Positions 1 to 9,211 of a DNA stretch of 64,000 bases are shown in pieces (position 1 is the stretch's first letter; every line of letters begins with the position of its first letter). The DNA is taken from contig NZ_FNQB01000005.1 in assembly GCF_900107455.1 (NCBI RefSeq), positions 434,001 through 498,000 on the forward strand. The letters run 5' to 3'. The notes beneath the pieces were generated by a model. The model worked only from the letters and a program-made list of their open reading frames with translations. It ran no database searches and had not been told where the DNA came from. The DNA is from Asanoa ishikariensis. Its GTDB lineage: Bacteria > Actinomycetota > Actinomycetes > Mycobacteriales > Micromonosporaceae. A program made the position numbers and the translations under genes.

Positions 1-14
1 TCGCCGGCGGCGCG

Positions 15-1835
15 ATGAGCGTCGGGCTGGCCGCCGCGCTGGTGTACGCGGCGGCAACGGTGTGGCGGCGACGCCGTCATCACTACCGGCCCGCGCCGAT
101 CACCAGCCCGAACGTGCGTGACGCGGACCTGAGCGGACCCCTTGCCACGCTGACCTGGTTGCGCCGAGGTGTACGTCGCGCCGCACCACACCTGCTGGAC
201 CGCAAAACAGAGCGCGGCCCAACCGTCCGCGAATACGTCACCGCGCAGGTCAAGCCTGCACTGCCGCCACAGGGACCCACCGGCGGAGAACTGGCCGGCG
301 TCGGCGCACTCCCGGTCACCGCCGGGCTCGGCCTGGACGGACCCGCCGCACGCGACGCCGCTCGCGCCCTGCTCGTGGCCACTCTCACCACCGGCAACGC
401 CGACGACCCCCACGCGCAAGGCCACGTCATCACCCCGGCCGCGACCCTAGCCAGCCTGCTCGGCGTGTCCGCGATCGCTCTCCCGCCGATGCAACGACTC
501 ACCATCGCAGCGACCTTCCCGGCGGCGCTCGCCCTCCTCGAGGAGGAGATCATCCGCCGCACTCGGATCGTCGCCGAACACGAAGCCAACAGCGTCTTCG
601 CGGTGCGCGAGCAGTGGACGTTCGGCGAACCGCTGCCCCAACTGCTCCTCATCGCTGACGCTCCCGACCCAAGTTGGCATCCACGGCTCTCCACCGCAAT
701 CCACCTTGGCAAGAACGTCGACATCGGCGCCGTCCTGATCGGCACCTGGCCCGACGGTGCCACTCTGACCGTCGCCGCCGACGGCACCACCCACCGCGGC
801 AACGGCGAGCGCGTCGCCGTGCTCGACACCGCCGCCACCACAGACATCCTGACCATGCTCGCCGAAGCGCACGGCGACACCGAACGCCCCGCCGAGGCCC
901 TTTCTCCCGAAGACGCGCACCTCGAACCCGCGACAGCCACCCCCCGGCCGACCGACAACACCGCATCGGCCGACCCCGACGCCCCCGAATCCGAACCGAC
1001 GATCGCCGACGCGCCAACGCAGCCCGCCACCACCCTGGCCGATCGAGGCGACAGTCCTGCCGCCAACCGGGTGCGGGCCCGCGCGCTCGGCGAGCCCGCG
1101 ATCCTCGGCCGCGACGGCAGACCGGTGCGGGGCCTGCGCGCCAAGAGCGTGGAGCTGTTCGTGTACCTGGTGGTCCACCGCGCTGGCGCCAACCTGGACG
1201 ACATCATGGAAGCGCTCTGGCCCGACGTGACCGTCTCCCGCGCCGGAGACCGCCTTTCCACGTGTGTCGCCAATCTGCGCACCACCATCCGCTCGATCGC
1301 CCAACCGGATACCGACCAAGCCGGCAACACCACCAAGATCGAACCGGTGATCAACACCGGTGGCCGGTACCACCTCAACCCCAGCCTGCTACAGGTCGAC
1401 TGGTGGACCGTCCAGGATGAGTACGCCCGGGTCGCTGCCGCAGCCGACAACGACGCCCGTCTGAACCACCTGCGGGCCGCGATCGCCGCAGCCAGCGGCG
1501 GTTTGGCCGACGGCAGCGGCTACGAATGGATCGACACCGACCGCGAGCACGTCCGGCGCCGACTGTTGACCATCTACGCCCAGGCCGCGGACCTGCAGGT
1601 CGACAACGACCCGAGTAACGCGCTCGCCCTCTACGACACCGCGTACTCCCTCGACCCGCTATCCGAAGACCTGGCCCGCCGAGCGATGCGAACCGCGGCG
1701 CGCCTCGGCGACGCGGCCGGGGTGCGAGAACGGCTCACCGCGCTGCGCCGCGAGCTCGACGACAACGGCATGGACATCGACCCGGACACCGAGGAACTCG
1801 CCACCACTTTGCTATCCGAGGGGGCCAAGCCATGA
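15..1835 (+). CDS. SARP-type BTAD regulator with N-terminal membrane helix, probably 5'-truncated by the window edge
   Basis: One membrane helix (about residues 3-17) is followed by an Arg-rich stretch, a region of about 330 residues without a recognisable fold, a Pro/Ala/Asp-rich linker, and a C-terminal winged-helix domain (motif GLRAKSVELFVYLVVHRAGA, then IMEALWP and LSTCVANLRTT). The final 120 residues form an alpha-helical BTAD domain ending in DIDPDTEEL. That C-terminal pair is the SARP effector architecture; here it hangs on a membrane protein, as in the large BTAD proteins of actinobacterial pilus and conjugation loci (known family trend). The frame is open to base 1, so the true start may lie outside the window. 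The stop overlaps the next start (ATGA at 1832). A regulatory or scaffold role is inference. Confidence 0.72.
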   Translation: MSVGLAAALVYAAATVWRRRRHHYRPAPITSPNVRDADLSGPLATLTWLRRGVRRAAPHLLDRKTERGPTVREYVTAQVKPALPPQGPTGGELAGVGALPVTAGLGLDGPAARDAARALLVATLTTGNADDPHAQGHVITPAATLASLLGVSAIALPPMQRLTIAATFPAALALLEEEIIRRTRIVAEHEANSVFAVREQWTFGEPLPQLLLIADAPDPSWHPRLSTAIHLGKNVDIGAVLIGTWPDGATLTVAADGTTHRGNGERVAVLDTAATTDILTMLAEAHGDTERPAEALSPEDAHLEPATATPRPTDNTASADPDAPESEPTIADAPTQPATTLADRGDSPAANRVRARALGEPAILGRDGRPVRGLRAKSVELFVYLVVHRAGANLDDIMEALWPDVTVSRAGDRLSTCVANLRTTIRSIAQPDTDQAGNTTKIEPVINTGGRYHLNPSLLQVDWWTVQDEYARVAAAADNDARLNHLRAAIAAASGGLADGSGYEWIDTDREHVRRRLLTIYAQAADLQVDNDPSNALALYDTAYSLDPLSEDLARRAMRTAARLGDAAGVRERLTALRRELDDNGMDIDPDTEELATTLLSEGAKP

Positions 1836-2125
1836 TCGAGCCGCAACTGCTAACGCTGGACCGTCCCTTTCTCTGCCGCAAAGTGGACGGCGGCCATGAA
1901 AGCCAGTTTGGCGGCGGCGGAATGCCGGTGACGGCGGCCGACAACAGCAGGGTGCAACACCCCAGCCATCTCAAGGCCTCGGCAACGTTTGAAGCGTTGC
2001 CGCTGGCGATGACCTTTATCCAACGACAGTCCACCGCGCCGATCTGTTCGGCACCTATCCGCACCCGCCAGCGGGTAGCGCTGCCAGACGCACGTGGCCG
2101 CGCCAACTCTGGTGCTCGAGCATGA
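1832..2125 (+). CDS. small protein of unknown function chained between two regulators
   Basis: 97 codons. The ATG overlaps the preceding stop (ATGA), and its own stop overlaps the next start in the same way (ATGA at 2122). This double coupling is the main evidence that it is translated. No domain, helix or motif is recognised, and its third codon positions look less G/C-rich than those of both neighbours, so it could be filler kept open by chance. An alternative is a translational bridge whose product has no function. Confidence 0.4.
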   Translation: MIEPQLLTLDRPFLCRKVDGGHESQFGGGGMPVTAADNSRVQHPSHLKASATFEALPLAMTFIQRQSTAPICSAPIRTRQRVALPDARGRANSGARA

Positions 2126-3888
2126 TCGTCTCTTTGAAGCCGGAACTGCTGACACGGCTTACACGGCTCGAGGATCCGCGAGCTACCGCCGTCGCGGAGG
2201 AACTCGATCAGCACCTTGCCACCGCGGTACGGCGCACCGCGTTCATGCGGCGGCTGTTCTACGCCGCAGTCCTAATCGTCGCCCTCTACGGGACGGTCAC
2301 CGGTGCGGTCGCGGCCTTCAAGCTGCCGTGGTGGATCGCGATCGGTGGCATCTTCGCGTTGGAGCTCGGCGGGGTGACGTTCCTGTCCAACGCGGACGTG
2401 CGCCGCCGCCTCGGCGAACACGCCGCCGCATCGCGGCTGCTCGGCGGGATCATCGCCGCTACCGCGGCGGCGTTCAACATCGTGACGCACGGCGACCATC
2501 TACTCGGCGGCTTCTACGCACTGATGAGCCTGCTCGGATTCGTCAGCTGGTGGGTCGACGTGGAGAACAAGCGCCGCGACCGGCTTCGTGCCCGAGGACT
2601 CCTGCCCGCAATGACCCCGCGATACCAGTTGTGGGCACATTGGGTCCGCCACCCGATGATCACCGCCCAAGCCCGCAGCCTGGCCACGGCATATCCGCGC
2701 CTGGGGTTGCACGGCTCGCTCGAAGCCGCCCAGGTCGTCCGCCGCCAGCACCAGCGCGACGCCGCTCTCGCCGAGGTGCTGCGCAGCCGCATCCGTGCCG
2801 CAGCAGGCAAGAAGATGGCCGAGATCGCCGTGCTCACCTACGACATGGACGAGGTCGCCCGCAGACTGCGCGCCACCGCCGACTACGACGGTCTGGCCGC
2901 GCTACTGGCCACCGAACTGACCGCCGAGCAGCTCCTCGACGGCCGCGACGACCAGGCCGCGGCCCATGCCTTGCTCGCCCCGCAAGCCAATGATCGACTC
3001 TCGCATACAGAGACGGACGACCGCCTCGACGAGGCCCTACCGCGCGCAGACCGCGACGAGGTCCCTGACACCAACAGGCGGCGTTCGTCGCCGGACAACG
3101 AGCCCGATCGCAGCCGCCCGGCACCGGCCGAAACGATGTGGCACCCGCCCTTCCCGTTTCATGATCGGTTCGCGGTCGACGGCCCAGCCGTCATGCTGGC
3201 CCCCGGCGCCCCGCAGGTGCTCCCGGCAAGGCCATCGACAACCAGAGGCATCACCGTCACGCTCACGCAATCCGCCGACAGCCGTGGCCCCGGCCAGGGA
3301 ACCACCCCGCCGTCTCGCACGCCCACCGGCACCACAACCCGACCGTCCGCCGATTGCAGTCCCGCATCGGGCGGCCGGGTACCGATCGCCGTCATCGGAC
3401 AGCCAGCCATCCTCGACGCGGCCGGCCAGCCGATGCGTGGCCTGCGCGCCAAGAGCATCGAACTACTGGTCTTCCTGGTCGTCCACCGCGACGGTGCCCC
3501 GCTACGCGAGATCCTCAATGCGGTATGGCCACACATCCCCACACAGAAGGCCAACCAACGCCTCTCGACCTGTCTGAGCAACCTACGCACCACCATCCGC
3601 AGCGCATCACAAACCAGCGACCTCGAAGACCGCGACAAGGCCGCCGACGGTCCACGACCCGAACCCATCATCAATACCGGCGGTCACTACCATCTCGATC
3701 CTGAAGTCGTCACAGTCGACTGGTGGCAACTGATCGACGAATACCAGGCCGACGCACCCTCGGCAACCGGCGCTGTCGTCACCGCGGCACGCGCCCGCAT
3801 TGCCGACGGCCACGAATGCCCCTGGCTCGACACCGACCCCGACGGGCCACGCTTCGATAGGCCCGACACACGGTGGGAGCGCAGATGA
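2122..3888 (+). CDS. four-helix SpdB-like membrane domain fused to a SARP winged helix
   Basis: 588 residues. Residues 45-155 contain four hydrophobic segments (for example LFYAAVLIVALYG and LLGGFYALMSLLGFVSWWV), followed by a charged helical domain. This half resembles the 367-residue protein at 9212-10315 in helix order and in the block around RHPMITAQARSLA (WREPAVTRRARSLA there). A Pro/Asp/Thr-rich linker leads to a winged helix (GLRAKSIELLVFLVVHRDGA, LSTCLSNLRTT) close to that of the upstream gene. The BTAD part breaks off after about 45 residues, so the activator domain is truncated or minimal. It is the third gene of an ATGA-coupled chain. A membrane-tethered DNA-binding role is inference. 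Confidence 0.7.
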   Translation: MIVSLKPELLTRLTRLEDPRATAVAEELDQHLATAVRRTAFMRRLFYAAVLIVALYGTVTGAVAAFKLPWWIAIGGIFALELGGVTFLSNADVRRRLGEHAAASRLLGGIIAATAAAFNIVTHGDHLLGGFYALMSLLGFVSWWVDVENKRRDRLRARGLLPAMTPRYQLWAHWVRHPMITAQARSLATAYPRLGLHGSLEAAQVVRRQHQRDAALAEVLRSRIRAAAGKKMAEIAVLTYDMDEVARRLRATADYDGLAALLATELTAEQLLDGRDDQAAAHALLAPQANDRLSHTETDDRLDEALPRADRDEVPDTNRRRSSPDNEPDRSRPAPAETMWHPPFPFHDRFAVDGPAVMLAPGAPQVLPARPSTTRGITVTLTQSADSRGPGQGTTPPSRTPTGTTTRPSADCSPASGGRVPIAVIGQPAILDAAGQPMRGLRAKSIELLVFLVVHRDGAPLREILNAVWPHIPTQKANQRLSTCLSNLRTTIRSASQTSDLEDRDKAADGPRPEPIINTGGHYHLDPEVVTVDWWQLIDEYQADAPSATGAVVTAARARIADGHECPWLDTDPDGPRFDRPDTRWERR

Positions 3889-4006
3889 GTATGCGTCGGG
3901 CATTGACGGCCGTTCGACATGCTGCCGCGGCGACCGCGGCTCGGCCACCGCATTCGGTCTATTCCTGATCCTCGTCGTGCTCGTTTTCGCTGCGGCCAGC
4001 CTCTAA
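3881..4006 (+). pseudogene. TadE/TadF-like N-terminal scrap
   Basis: In the frame ending at the TAA of 4004-4006, the sequence reads RGDRGSATAFGLFLILVVLV followed by FAAASL. This is the look of the N-terminal hydrophobic segment of TadE/TadF-type pseudopilins, which typically start after a DRGS-like turn. No ATG or GTG lies in frame just upstream, and the frame stops right after the hydrophobic stretch. It is probably a truncated remnant of a pilus-type operon. The ATG at 3885 opens a different frame of 27 codons only. Confidence 0.35.
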
Positions 4007-4147
4007 GGCGGCAACGCGATAGGGCCTACGTTTCGACGGTGTTGGGCTGGCCGTGACGGAGGCCAGCCCGATAGGTCGCAGGCCATCTCGGCCACGCGCG
4101 GGAGGACACCGCGGATCGAACGGATTCCCGGCCGGCGCCCGGCCCCG

Positions 4148-7100
4148 CTAGCCGGGCGGCTGGTCCACCACCTCCTCCGGCGGGAGGACGCGGTGCTGCG
4201 TCCGGTGGCGCGGTTTCCGGTCGGCATCGGGGCGGCGTTCTCCAGGGGCCGGTGACCCCACCGGTTCCTTCGCGATGATTGTCAGGGGCGCCCAGGCGCG
4301 TACTCGCTCGGCATGCGTCTCGTCGAGCTCGCCCTCCCGGATCATGCGGGCGATCCGCTGCCGCAACCGCCGTTGCAGCGACTTGTACTCGCCTTGAACG
4401 CATGCGAGCACCTCGTACTGGGAGAAGATGTGGTACGGGAATGCGGGCGGCTCGGTGTCCCCGGGATTCTGGATGAAGCTGAACAAATATCCGGACAGAA
4501 CCATCTTCAGCTCGCGCCACTCACGGCGCGGCCACAACGAATCCGTCATCTGGGAGATCTCGCTGCGCCATTGTTCCGGGCTCAGCCGATCGTCGTGTCT
4601 GCCCCGGACGATTGCCCCCAACCGGCCGGCGGCGAAAAGCCACACGTGGCTCTTGGCCCATGATGCATCCGGGAGCGTCCGATCCCAGGCTCGGAGCTTT
4701 TCTAGCAGTTCGAATTCCAACTCCGGCCGGCGAGCCAGCATCAATTGCATCCCGAGCAGGGTGAAATCGAAGTTCTTCCTATGCCGGTTGCCGTTCCGGA
4801 CGGCGATGTTCACCTGCCCGTTCTCGAGAATGTCGAGAGCCGCCAGCCGAGCCGCGACCGACACGCTTTGGCCACGGACCTCAGTCAAGACGCGTCGAAT
4901 CTCACCGAAGGACGCCCGGCTCTCCGCCGCCAGCACGACATCGGCGAATAGGCAGGCTTGGCCCGGGTTCTCGACCGGATGCAACCGGGCGAGCGCCGCC
5001 GCCGCATCGACCGCATTGTCGGCCAGTAGCTGCTTCACCTCGGTGAAGGGAAACCTCGGCACCGGGGCCTTCGCCTCGTCGCGCCGGACGACGGCCAGCG
5101 GTGGCTCCGCCGCGGCGGAGTCGTCGAGGTCGGCTTTCGCCAGCTGGGCCGCCGCGTCGCGACGGAAACTCGCCCATTGTTCCAGGATTGGCCTGGCTTC
5201 CTCCTGACGTCCCAGATGAGAAAGCACCCTGATGTACTTCACGGCAGCCATCCAGTTGACCGGATGCCAGCTCCGGAGACAGTTGAGGGCCTCGTCGAAT
5301 CGTCCGACGTCCATCAGCAACCGGGCCGCGCCGAGCGCGCTGCTTAGATCGAAACTGCCCGCCTCGACCAGCAGGTCGATCGCCGACGGATCTCCCGATG
5401 CGACGCGGGCCACGGTCAACTTGCGAATCGACCGCTGCCACCTCGCGTCGTGGCGGCCTTCGAGGGCGACGATTCGATGTGGTGCGTACAGATCCGGATC
5501 AGCGATGATCACCAGATCGCTGCGATCGGGCTCGGCCAGGCAGTCCAAGGCGGGACGCAGCTCATCCAGGCCGCCCTCGACCGTCCACTCGTCGTTCGCA
5601 GCCAGGTACGAGTAGATGACGTCCACGGCGAACGCCTGGGGAGCTCGCATCGCCACCGCGGCGATCATCGTCAACGACGGTCCGGTTTCGTCGCCCAGGC
5701 CGGGCTGGAGCAGGATCCGAAGAGCGGAAAGCGCATCCGCGGAGAATCCGGTGCATCGGCTCCTGGCCCGGTCCAGCACGCCGCCGCTACCGAGGACGCC
5801 CTCGGGAAAGCGCTCGGTCACATTTTGCAGGAACACCATGATCGGGCGGTACGCCGCGCTGAGTTCGTCCGGCCCGGCCAGATCCGCGACCCAGTCGACC
5901 AGGAATTCCGTCAAGCAGTTGGTGGCGAGCTCGATTTCCGTGCGGCGGCCGGCCAGCGAGTCGAAGATGTCGAAGTCGAAGCGGATGAACGTATCTCCGC
6001 CGTCCCGCGGAAGCGTGACCGCCGCGCCCGTGTCGAGCAGATTGGAAACGACCGTCTCCGCCTTGGCTGCGTCGCCGAGAGCCCGGCAGGCGATCGCCAC
6101 CATCGCGGTGGGCATCTTCGGCCCGACCGGTGACAGATTCCTCAGCACGGCCAGGCTTAGCTGACCCTCTGGTCGTCCCCGCAGCATCGACAGGACATTG
6201 TCGACGGCAGACGTCTCACCCACCAGGGCCTCGCCGAGCACATCGTGAGACAGTGTTCTGAAGCCGGACACCGGGTCCCAATTCTGCCGGACCACGGCCA
6301 GCAGACGAGCGAGCTTGAGGGGCGAGATGAACCACGCCGTCTTTAGGTCGATGGCGGACGACAACAATTCCCGCTCACGTGCGTCCATGTCGTGCAGCGA
6401 CGCGTCGAAAAGCTGCCGGCCGGTACGGTTCGGCAGGTCTTTGAGGCGTATCTGCATCGCCGGCAGTCCCAACGCGGAGAACTCGGTGAGCCAATCGCCG
6501 TAGGGACTCCGATGAACGTCCGGCGCCAGGCTCGACCGGGACAGCAGGACCACCACGAACGGGATCGGCGGCGTCTGGGTCAGCTGCTCCGGGACGATTC
6601 TCGAGTCGTCCGCAGGGCGATCGGGCAGGCAGAGCGTGGTGACCGCCCGTGCCAGGTCGCGCGACATGTGCTCTGCCTCGTCGATGACGATCAGTGCCGG
6701 TCGACTGGCGAGGCCAAGCGCCGAGGCGGCTTTCCGGTAACTGACGAGCGCTTTCGCGGCCGCCGCGCTGACCTGCCCGGCGTAGTCGTCGACACCCTTG
6801 GCGGAGGCGAGAACCGCCTTGAGGACGTCGAAGGCGTCGTAGGCCACCTGTAGTGTCTCGAGCACCTGCCCGGCCGCCACTTTGCCGACCCGGAAGAGGA
6901 AAAGGCCCGCCTTCTCCTGACGTTGATACTCCTGAATCGACCGGTGTAGTTGCCGGTGCAGTTCCGCGAAGATGGTTTCGGCGGGATTCCGGTCACTGAA
7001 CGCCTGAGCCGCCAGCCATAGGAATCCGGGAACCTCGGAATCCACTCGCTCGGAGACGAGCGGCAGCAATTTCTTCCGCTCGCGATCGACGGATTGCAGA

Positions 7101-7489
7101 TCCTGTGGCGGCCACAGCGGTGTTAAGCAGGGGCGCCAGTATCCTGGATGGTCGTTCGTCAGCGCATCGAACACCTGCTGGGCCAGGTATGTCTTCCCTA
7201 CTCCTGGTGACCCGGTTATCCGGACCAATGTGGGCAAAGACTGTTCGGCGCCCTCGTAAATGGTGGTCAGCAGGTCAGGCAGTGCGCGAAGGGGCTGCAC
7301 ACCCACACGTCGCCCTCGGTGTGCTTTCTCGATATTCGGCACACGTCGAGTATCCATCAGCTTCGACCGCCCGCCGGCGCGAGCCGGGTAGGCGATCAAG
7401 GTGAGCATCTTCTGGATCTGGGCCTGCCCAGCGGTGGTCATGCCAGTCGCGGGGCTGATCGCCGGCGGGTGGCTGCCGGCGGTCTCCAT
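4148..7489 (-). CDS. large AAA/STAND-type ATPase with alpha-helical C-terminal region
   Basis: 1113 residues. Walker A is GSPGVGKT (residues 93-100) and Walker B is ALIVIDEAEHM (about 265-275). A sensor-like stretch with VVLLSRS follows. The remaining 700 residues are helical and partly TPR-like (for example RFDEALNCLRSWHP and LGRQEEARPILEQW). There are no membrane segments. This layout suits a signal-transducing STAND or AAA ATPase, a class that includes antiphage sensors, but no effector domain is recognised. The start is uncertain: in-frame ATGs at 7489, 7441, 7408 and 7357 all lack a clear Shine-Dalgarno, and the P-loop is preserved from any of them. It stands alone, with pseudogene debris upstream. 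Confidence 0.8.
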   Translation of the reverse strand: METAGSHPPAISPATGMTTAGQAQIQKMLTLIAYPARAGGRSKLMDTRRVPNIEKAHRGRRVGVQPLRALPDLLTTIYEGAEQSLPTLVRITGSPGVGKTYLAQQVFDALTNDHPGYWRPCLTPLWPPQDLQSVDRERKKLLPLVSERVDSEVPGFLWLAAQAFSDRNPAETIFAELHRQLHRSIQEYQRQEKAGLFLFRVGKVAAGQVLETLQVAYDAFDVLKAVLASAKGVDDYAGQVSAAAAKALVSYRKAASALGLASRPALIVIDEAEHMSRDLARAVTTLCLPDRPADDSRIVPEQLTQTPPIPFVVVLLSRSSLAPDVHRSPYGDWLTEFSALGLPAMQIRLKDLPNRTGRQLFDASLHDMDARERELLSSAIDLKTAWFISPLKLARLLAVVRQNWDPVSGFRTLSHDVLGEALVGETSAVDNVLSMLRGRPEGQLSLAVLRNLSPVGPKMPTAMVAIACRALGDAAKAETVVSNLLDTGAAVTLPRDGGDTFIRFDFDIFDSLAGRRTEIELATNCLTEFLVDWVADLAGPDELSAAYRPIMVFLQNVTERFPEGVLGSGGVLDRARSRCTGFSADALSALRILLQPGLGDETGPSLTMIAAVAMRAPQAFAVDVIYSYLAANDEWTVEGGLDELRPALDCLAEPDRSDLVIIADPDLYAPHRIVALEGRHDARWQRSIRKLTVARVASGDPSAIDLLVEAGSFDLSSALGAARLLMDVGRFDEALNCLRSWHPVNWMAAVKYIRVLSHLGRQEEARPILEQWASFRRDAAAQLAKADLDDSAAAEPPLAVVRRDEAKAPVPRFPFTEVKQLLADNAVDAAAALARLHPVENPGQACLFADVVLAAESRASFGEIRRVLTEVRGQSVSVAARLAALDILENGQVNIAVRNGNRHRKNFDFTLLGMQLMLARRPELEFELLEKLRAWDRTLPDASWAKSHVWLFAAGRLGAIVRGRHDDRLSPEQWRSEISQMTDSLWPRREWRELKMVLSGYLFSFIQNPGDTEPPAFPYHIFSQYEVLACVQGEYKSLQRRLRQRIARMIREGELDETHAERVRAWAPLTIIAKEPVGSPAPGERRPDADRKPRHRTQHRVLPPEEVVDQPPG

Positions 7490-7770
7490 CCTGGTCGTCT
7501 CGATCGAGCGCGGTCGCGCTCGAGGCCCGCAAGTTCGCCGAGATAGACGGCACCCGCCTGCCTCAGCGACCGGGGACCCGGACCCTGCCCGCTAACGTGA
7601 TCTCCCTGACCGAGCGCCGGCTCGCTCAGCTTCCCCCGGACACCCAGCCACTGCCCACGGTCACCAAGCCTACGACCAGCACTTGCGACGACGCGCAGAA
7701 GGGAGCGGGACCTGACAGCCGCGACCGAGGACTGACCGAGCAAGCAGCCGACGCTGCGGTCCACAGTGTT
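7490..7770. other. intergenic, possible coding debris
   Basis: No gene can be supported. On the + strand, frame 1 is open from about 7459 to 7851 and reads ALEARKFAEIDGTRL near 7518 and LTERRLAQLPPDTQ near 7609. This looks coding in composition but matches no family I recognise, and its second half is antisense to the hydrolase remnant. It may be the 3' end of a displaced gene. Confidence 0.3.
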
Positions 7771-8004
7771 CTAGTTGGCGTCCGAGGTGAGCACAGAAAC
7801 GATCTCGTCGCTGCGATCGACGCCGACATCGTGCCCTCGATGAGTCGCTGACGTGCAGGGTGGCGTCGGGTAGTTCGCGCGCGAGCCGACGGGCGAAGGC
7901 GATCGGCGGGTTACGGTCGCGAGCCGGTGCCATAGACGCACCGGCGTGGTGACCTCGCTGAGCGGAAACGTACACTCGCGCTTGATCAGGGCGAGCTCCT
8001 GCAC
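7771..8004 (-). pseudogene. alpha/beta-hydrolase C-terminal remnant with two frameshifts
   Basis: The reading TFPLSEVTTPVRLWH is followed, after a shift of frame, by DRNPPIAFARRLARELPDAT and LHVSDSS. After a second shift back it continues GHDVGVDRSDEIVSVLTSDA to a natural stop. This is the C-terminal third of an alpha/beta hydrolase, including the catalytic-acid region and the final GH(D) histidine turn. The 5' two thirds are missing: upstream lies the end of the M23 gene. The two compensating indels and the truncation mark it as dead. Confidence 0.7.
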
Positions 8005-8019
8005 GTTCGTACGATCGCC

Positions 8020-9057
8020 TTACGAGGCAGCCAGATCGACACCGCGGATGGCGAGGAAGCCAACGGGGTCAACGGCATTGGCCTTGGTCGCGGGTCGACT
8101 GGTATGGGTCTCCAGGTGCACATGTGGCCCCGAGGAGTGGCCGCTACTGCCTACTTGGCCGATGACCTGACCGATGGCGACCTGCTGGCCGACGTCCGCT
8201 GACGGGCGGCGGACCATGTGGCAGTAGCGCGTTACGGTCGAGTCGGGATGCAGCAGTTCCACGTACCAGCCGCAGCCCACCACGTTGACCGGATGCCCGT
8301 CCACATCGCAGGAGTACGGGCCACCATCGACCAGGTGCGCGTTGCAGACGACCCGGATGACAAGCCCGGACGCTGCGGCGTGGATCGGGGTGCCCTTGGC
8401 AGCGGCGATGTCGACACCGTCGTGGCCCGGCCGCCCCGCGTCCCGGAACCTGGAGACGAGGCGACCCTGGACCGGTTTCATCCAGCCACCGACGCTGATG
8501 CACTGCTCGCCAGAGCCGCCGGAACTCGCAGGTTGACGGCCGACAAGGCCAACCAGGACGGTCGCGTCGCTCTCCCTTTTAGCGTAGGCGTCGGGGTACG
8601 CGGAGCGCTGCACCTGTTGCGCGGCGTCGGTGAGCGGCAACGTCGTCCAGCCGGGAACGGTGATGAGCTTGCGGTAGAACGCACCCGCCGCGTATGCGGG
8701 GTCCCTGAGTTGCGCGGGTGTGCCCCAGCCTTGGCCCGGCCGTTGCTGGAACAGGCCGAGGGAGTCGTGGTCGTTGTGGAGGCCGCGGTTGCCGAGGTTG
8801 CGCAGCCCCGATTCTTGCAAGGCGGTGGCCACAGCGATGATCTGGCCGCGGAGGGGGATGCCGTGCTGGACTCCGATGGTGACGATGACTCGGACGTAGT
8901 GGGTTTGTTCGGTGTCGTAGCGGCCGGTAGTGCCGTCTGGGGTGGTGATGACCGAGCAGGCCGACGCGGCCCCGGTGAGGGTGAACATGCCGGCGACGCA
9001 GAGAAACGCGATACCGACGACGACGGAGACGAGCAAGGCGATGGCGCGGCTGGTCAT
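8020..9057 (-). CDS. M23 metallopeptidase with lysozyme-like N-terminal region, conjugation-associated
   Basis: 345 residues. An N-terminal membrane or signal segment (residues 5-30, IALLVSVVVGIAFLCVAGMF) is followed by a transglycosylase-like region (ALQESGLRN, SLGLFQQRPGQGWG, residues 79-112). The M23 lysostaphin-type domain follows, with zinc ligands H212 and D216 (GHDGVD) and H314 in HVH, plus the CHM strand. It probably remodels peptidoglycan outside the membrane to let the conjugation apparatus pass, the role of VirB1/TrbN-like and Tra hydrolases. It is the last backbone gene on this strand, downstream of the SpdB-like membrane protein with 154 bases between. Confidence 0.88.
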   Translation of the reverse strand: MTSRAIALLVSVVVGIAFLCVAGMFTLTGAASACSVITTPDGTTGRYDTEQTHYVRVIVTIGVQHGIPLRGQIIAVATALQESGLRNLGNRGLHNDHDSLGLFQQRPGQGWGTPAQLRDPAYAAGAFYRKLITVPGWTTLPLTDAAQQVQRSAYPDAYAKRESDATVLVGLVGRQPASSGGSGEQCISVGGWMKPVQGRLVSRFRDAGRPGHDGVDIAAAKGTPIHAAASGLVIRVVCNAHLVDGGPYSCDVDGHPVNVVGCGWYVELLHPDSTVTRYCHMVRRPSADVGQQVAIGQVIGQVGSSGHSSGPHVHLETHTSRPATKANAVDPVGFLAIRGVDLAAS

Positions 9058-9211
9058 GGCTGCCGGCGCCGGAAGGATGCGGGCATGGTGATTCCCTTCG
9101 AGGTGGCTGCCTCTGCGGCTGGTCTGTCGTCACGGGCGGGAGCGTCCGGCAGGCAACCTCGGAGCGGGAGCGCCGGTGGCGGACGCGGTGTTTTGGTCAC
9201 CGGCGGCAGGG

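Noticed and set aside
83-1450. Long minus-strand frame opposite the first regulator
   Set aside because: Antisense shadow produced by G/C-rich third positions; Ser/Arg/Ala composition without motifs, and the + frame has clear domains.
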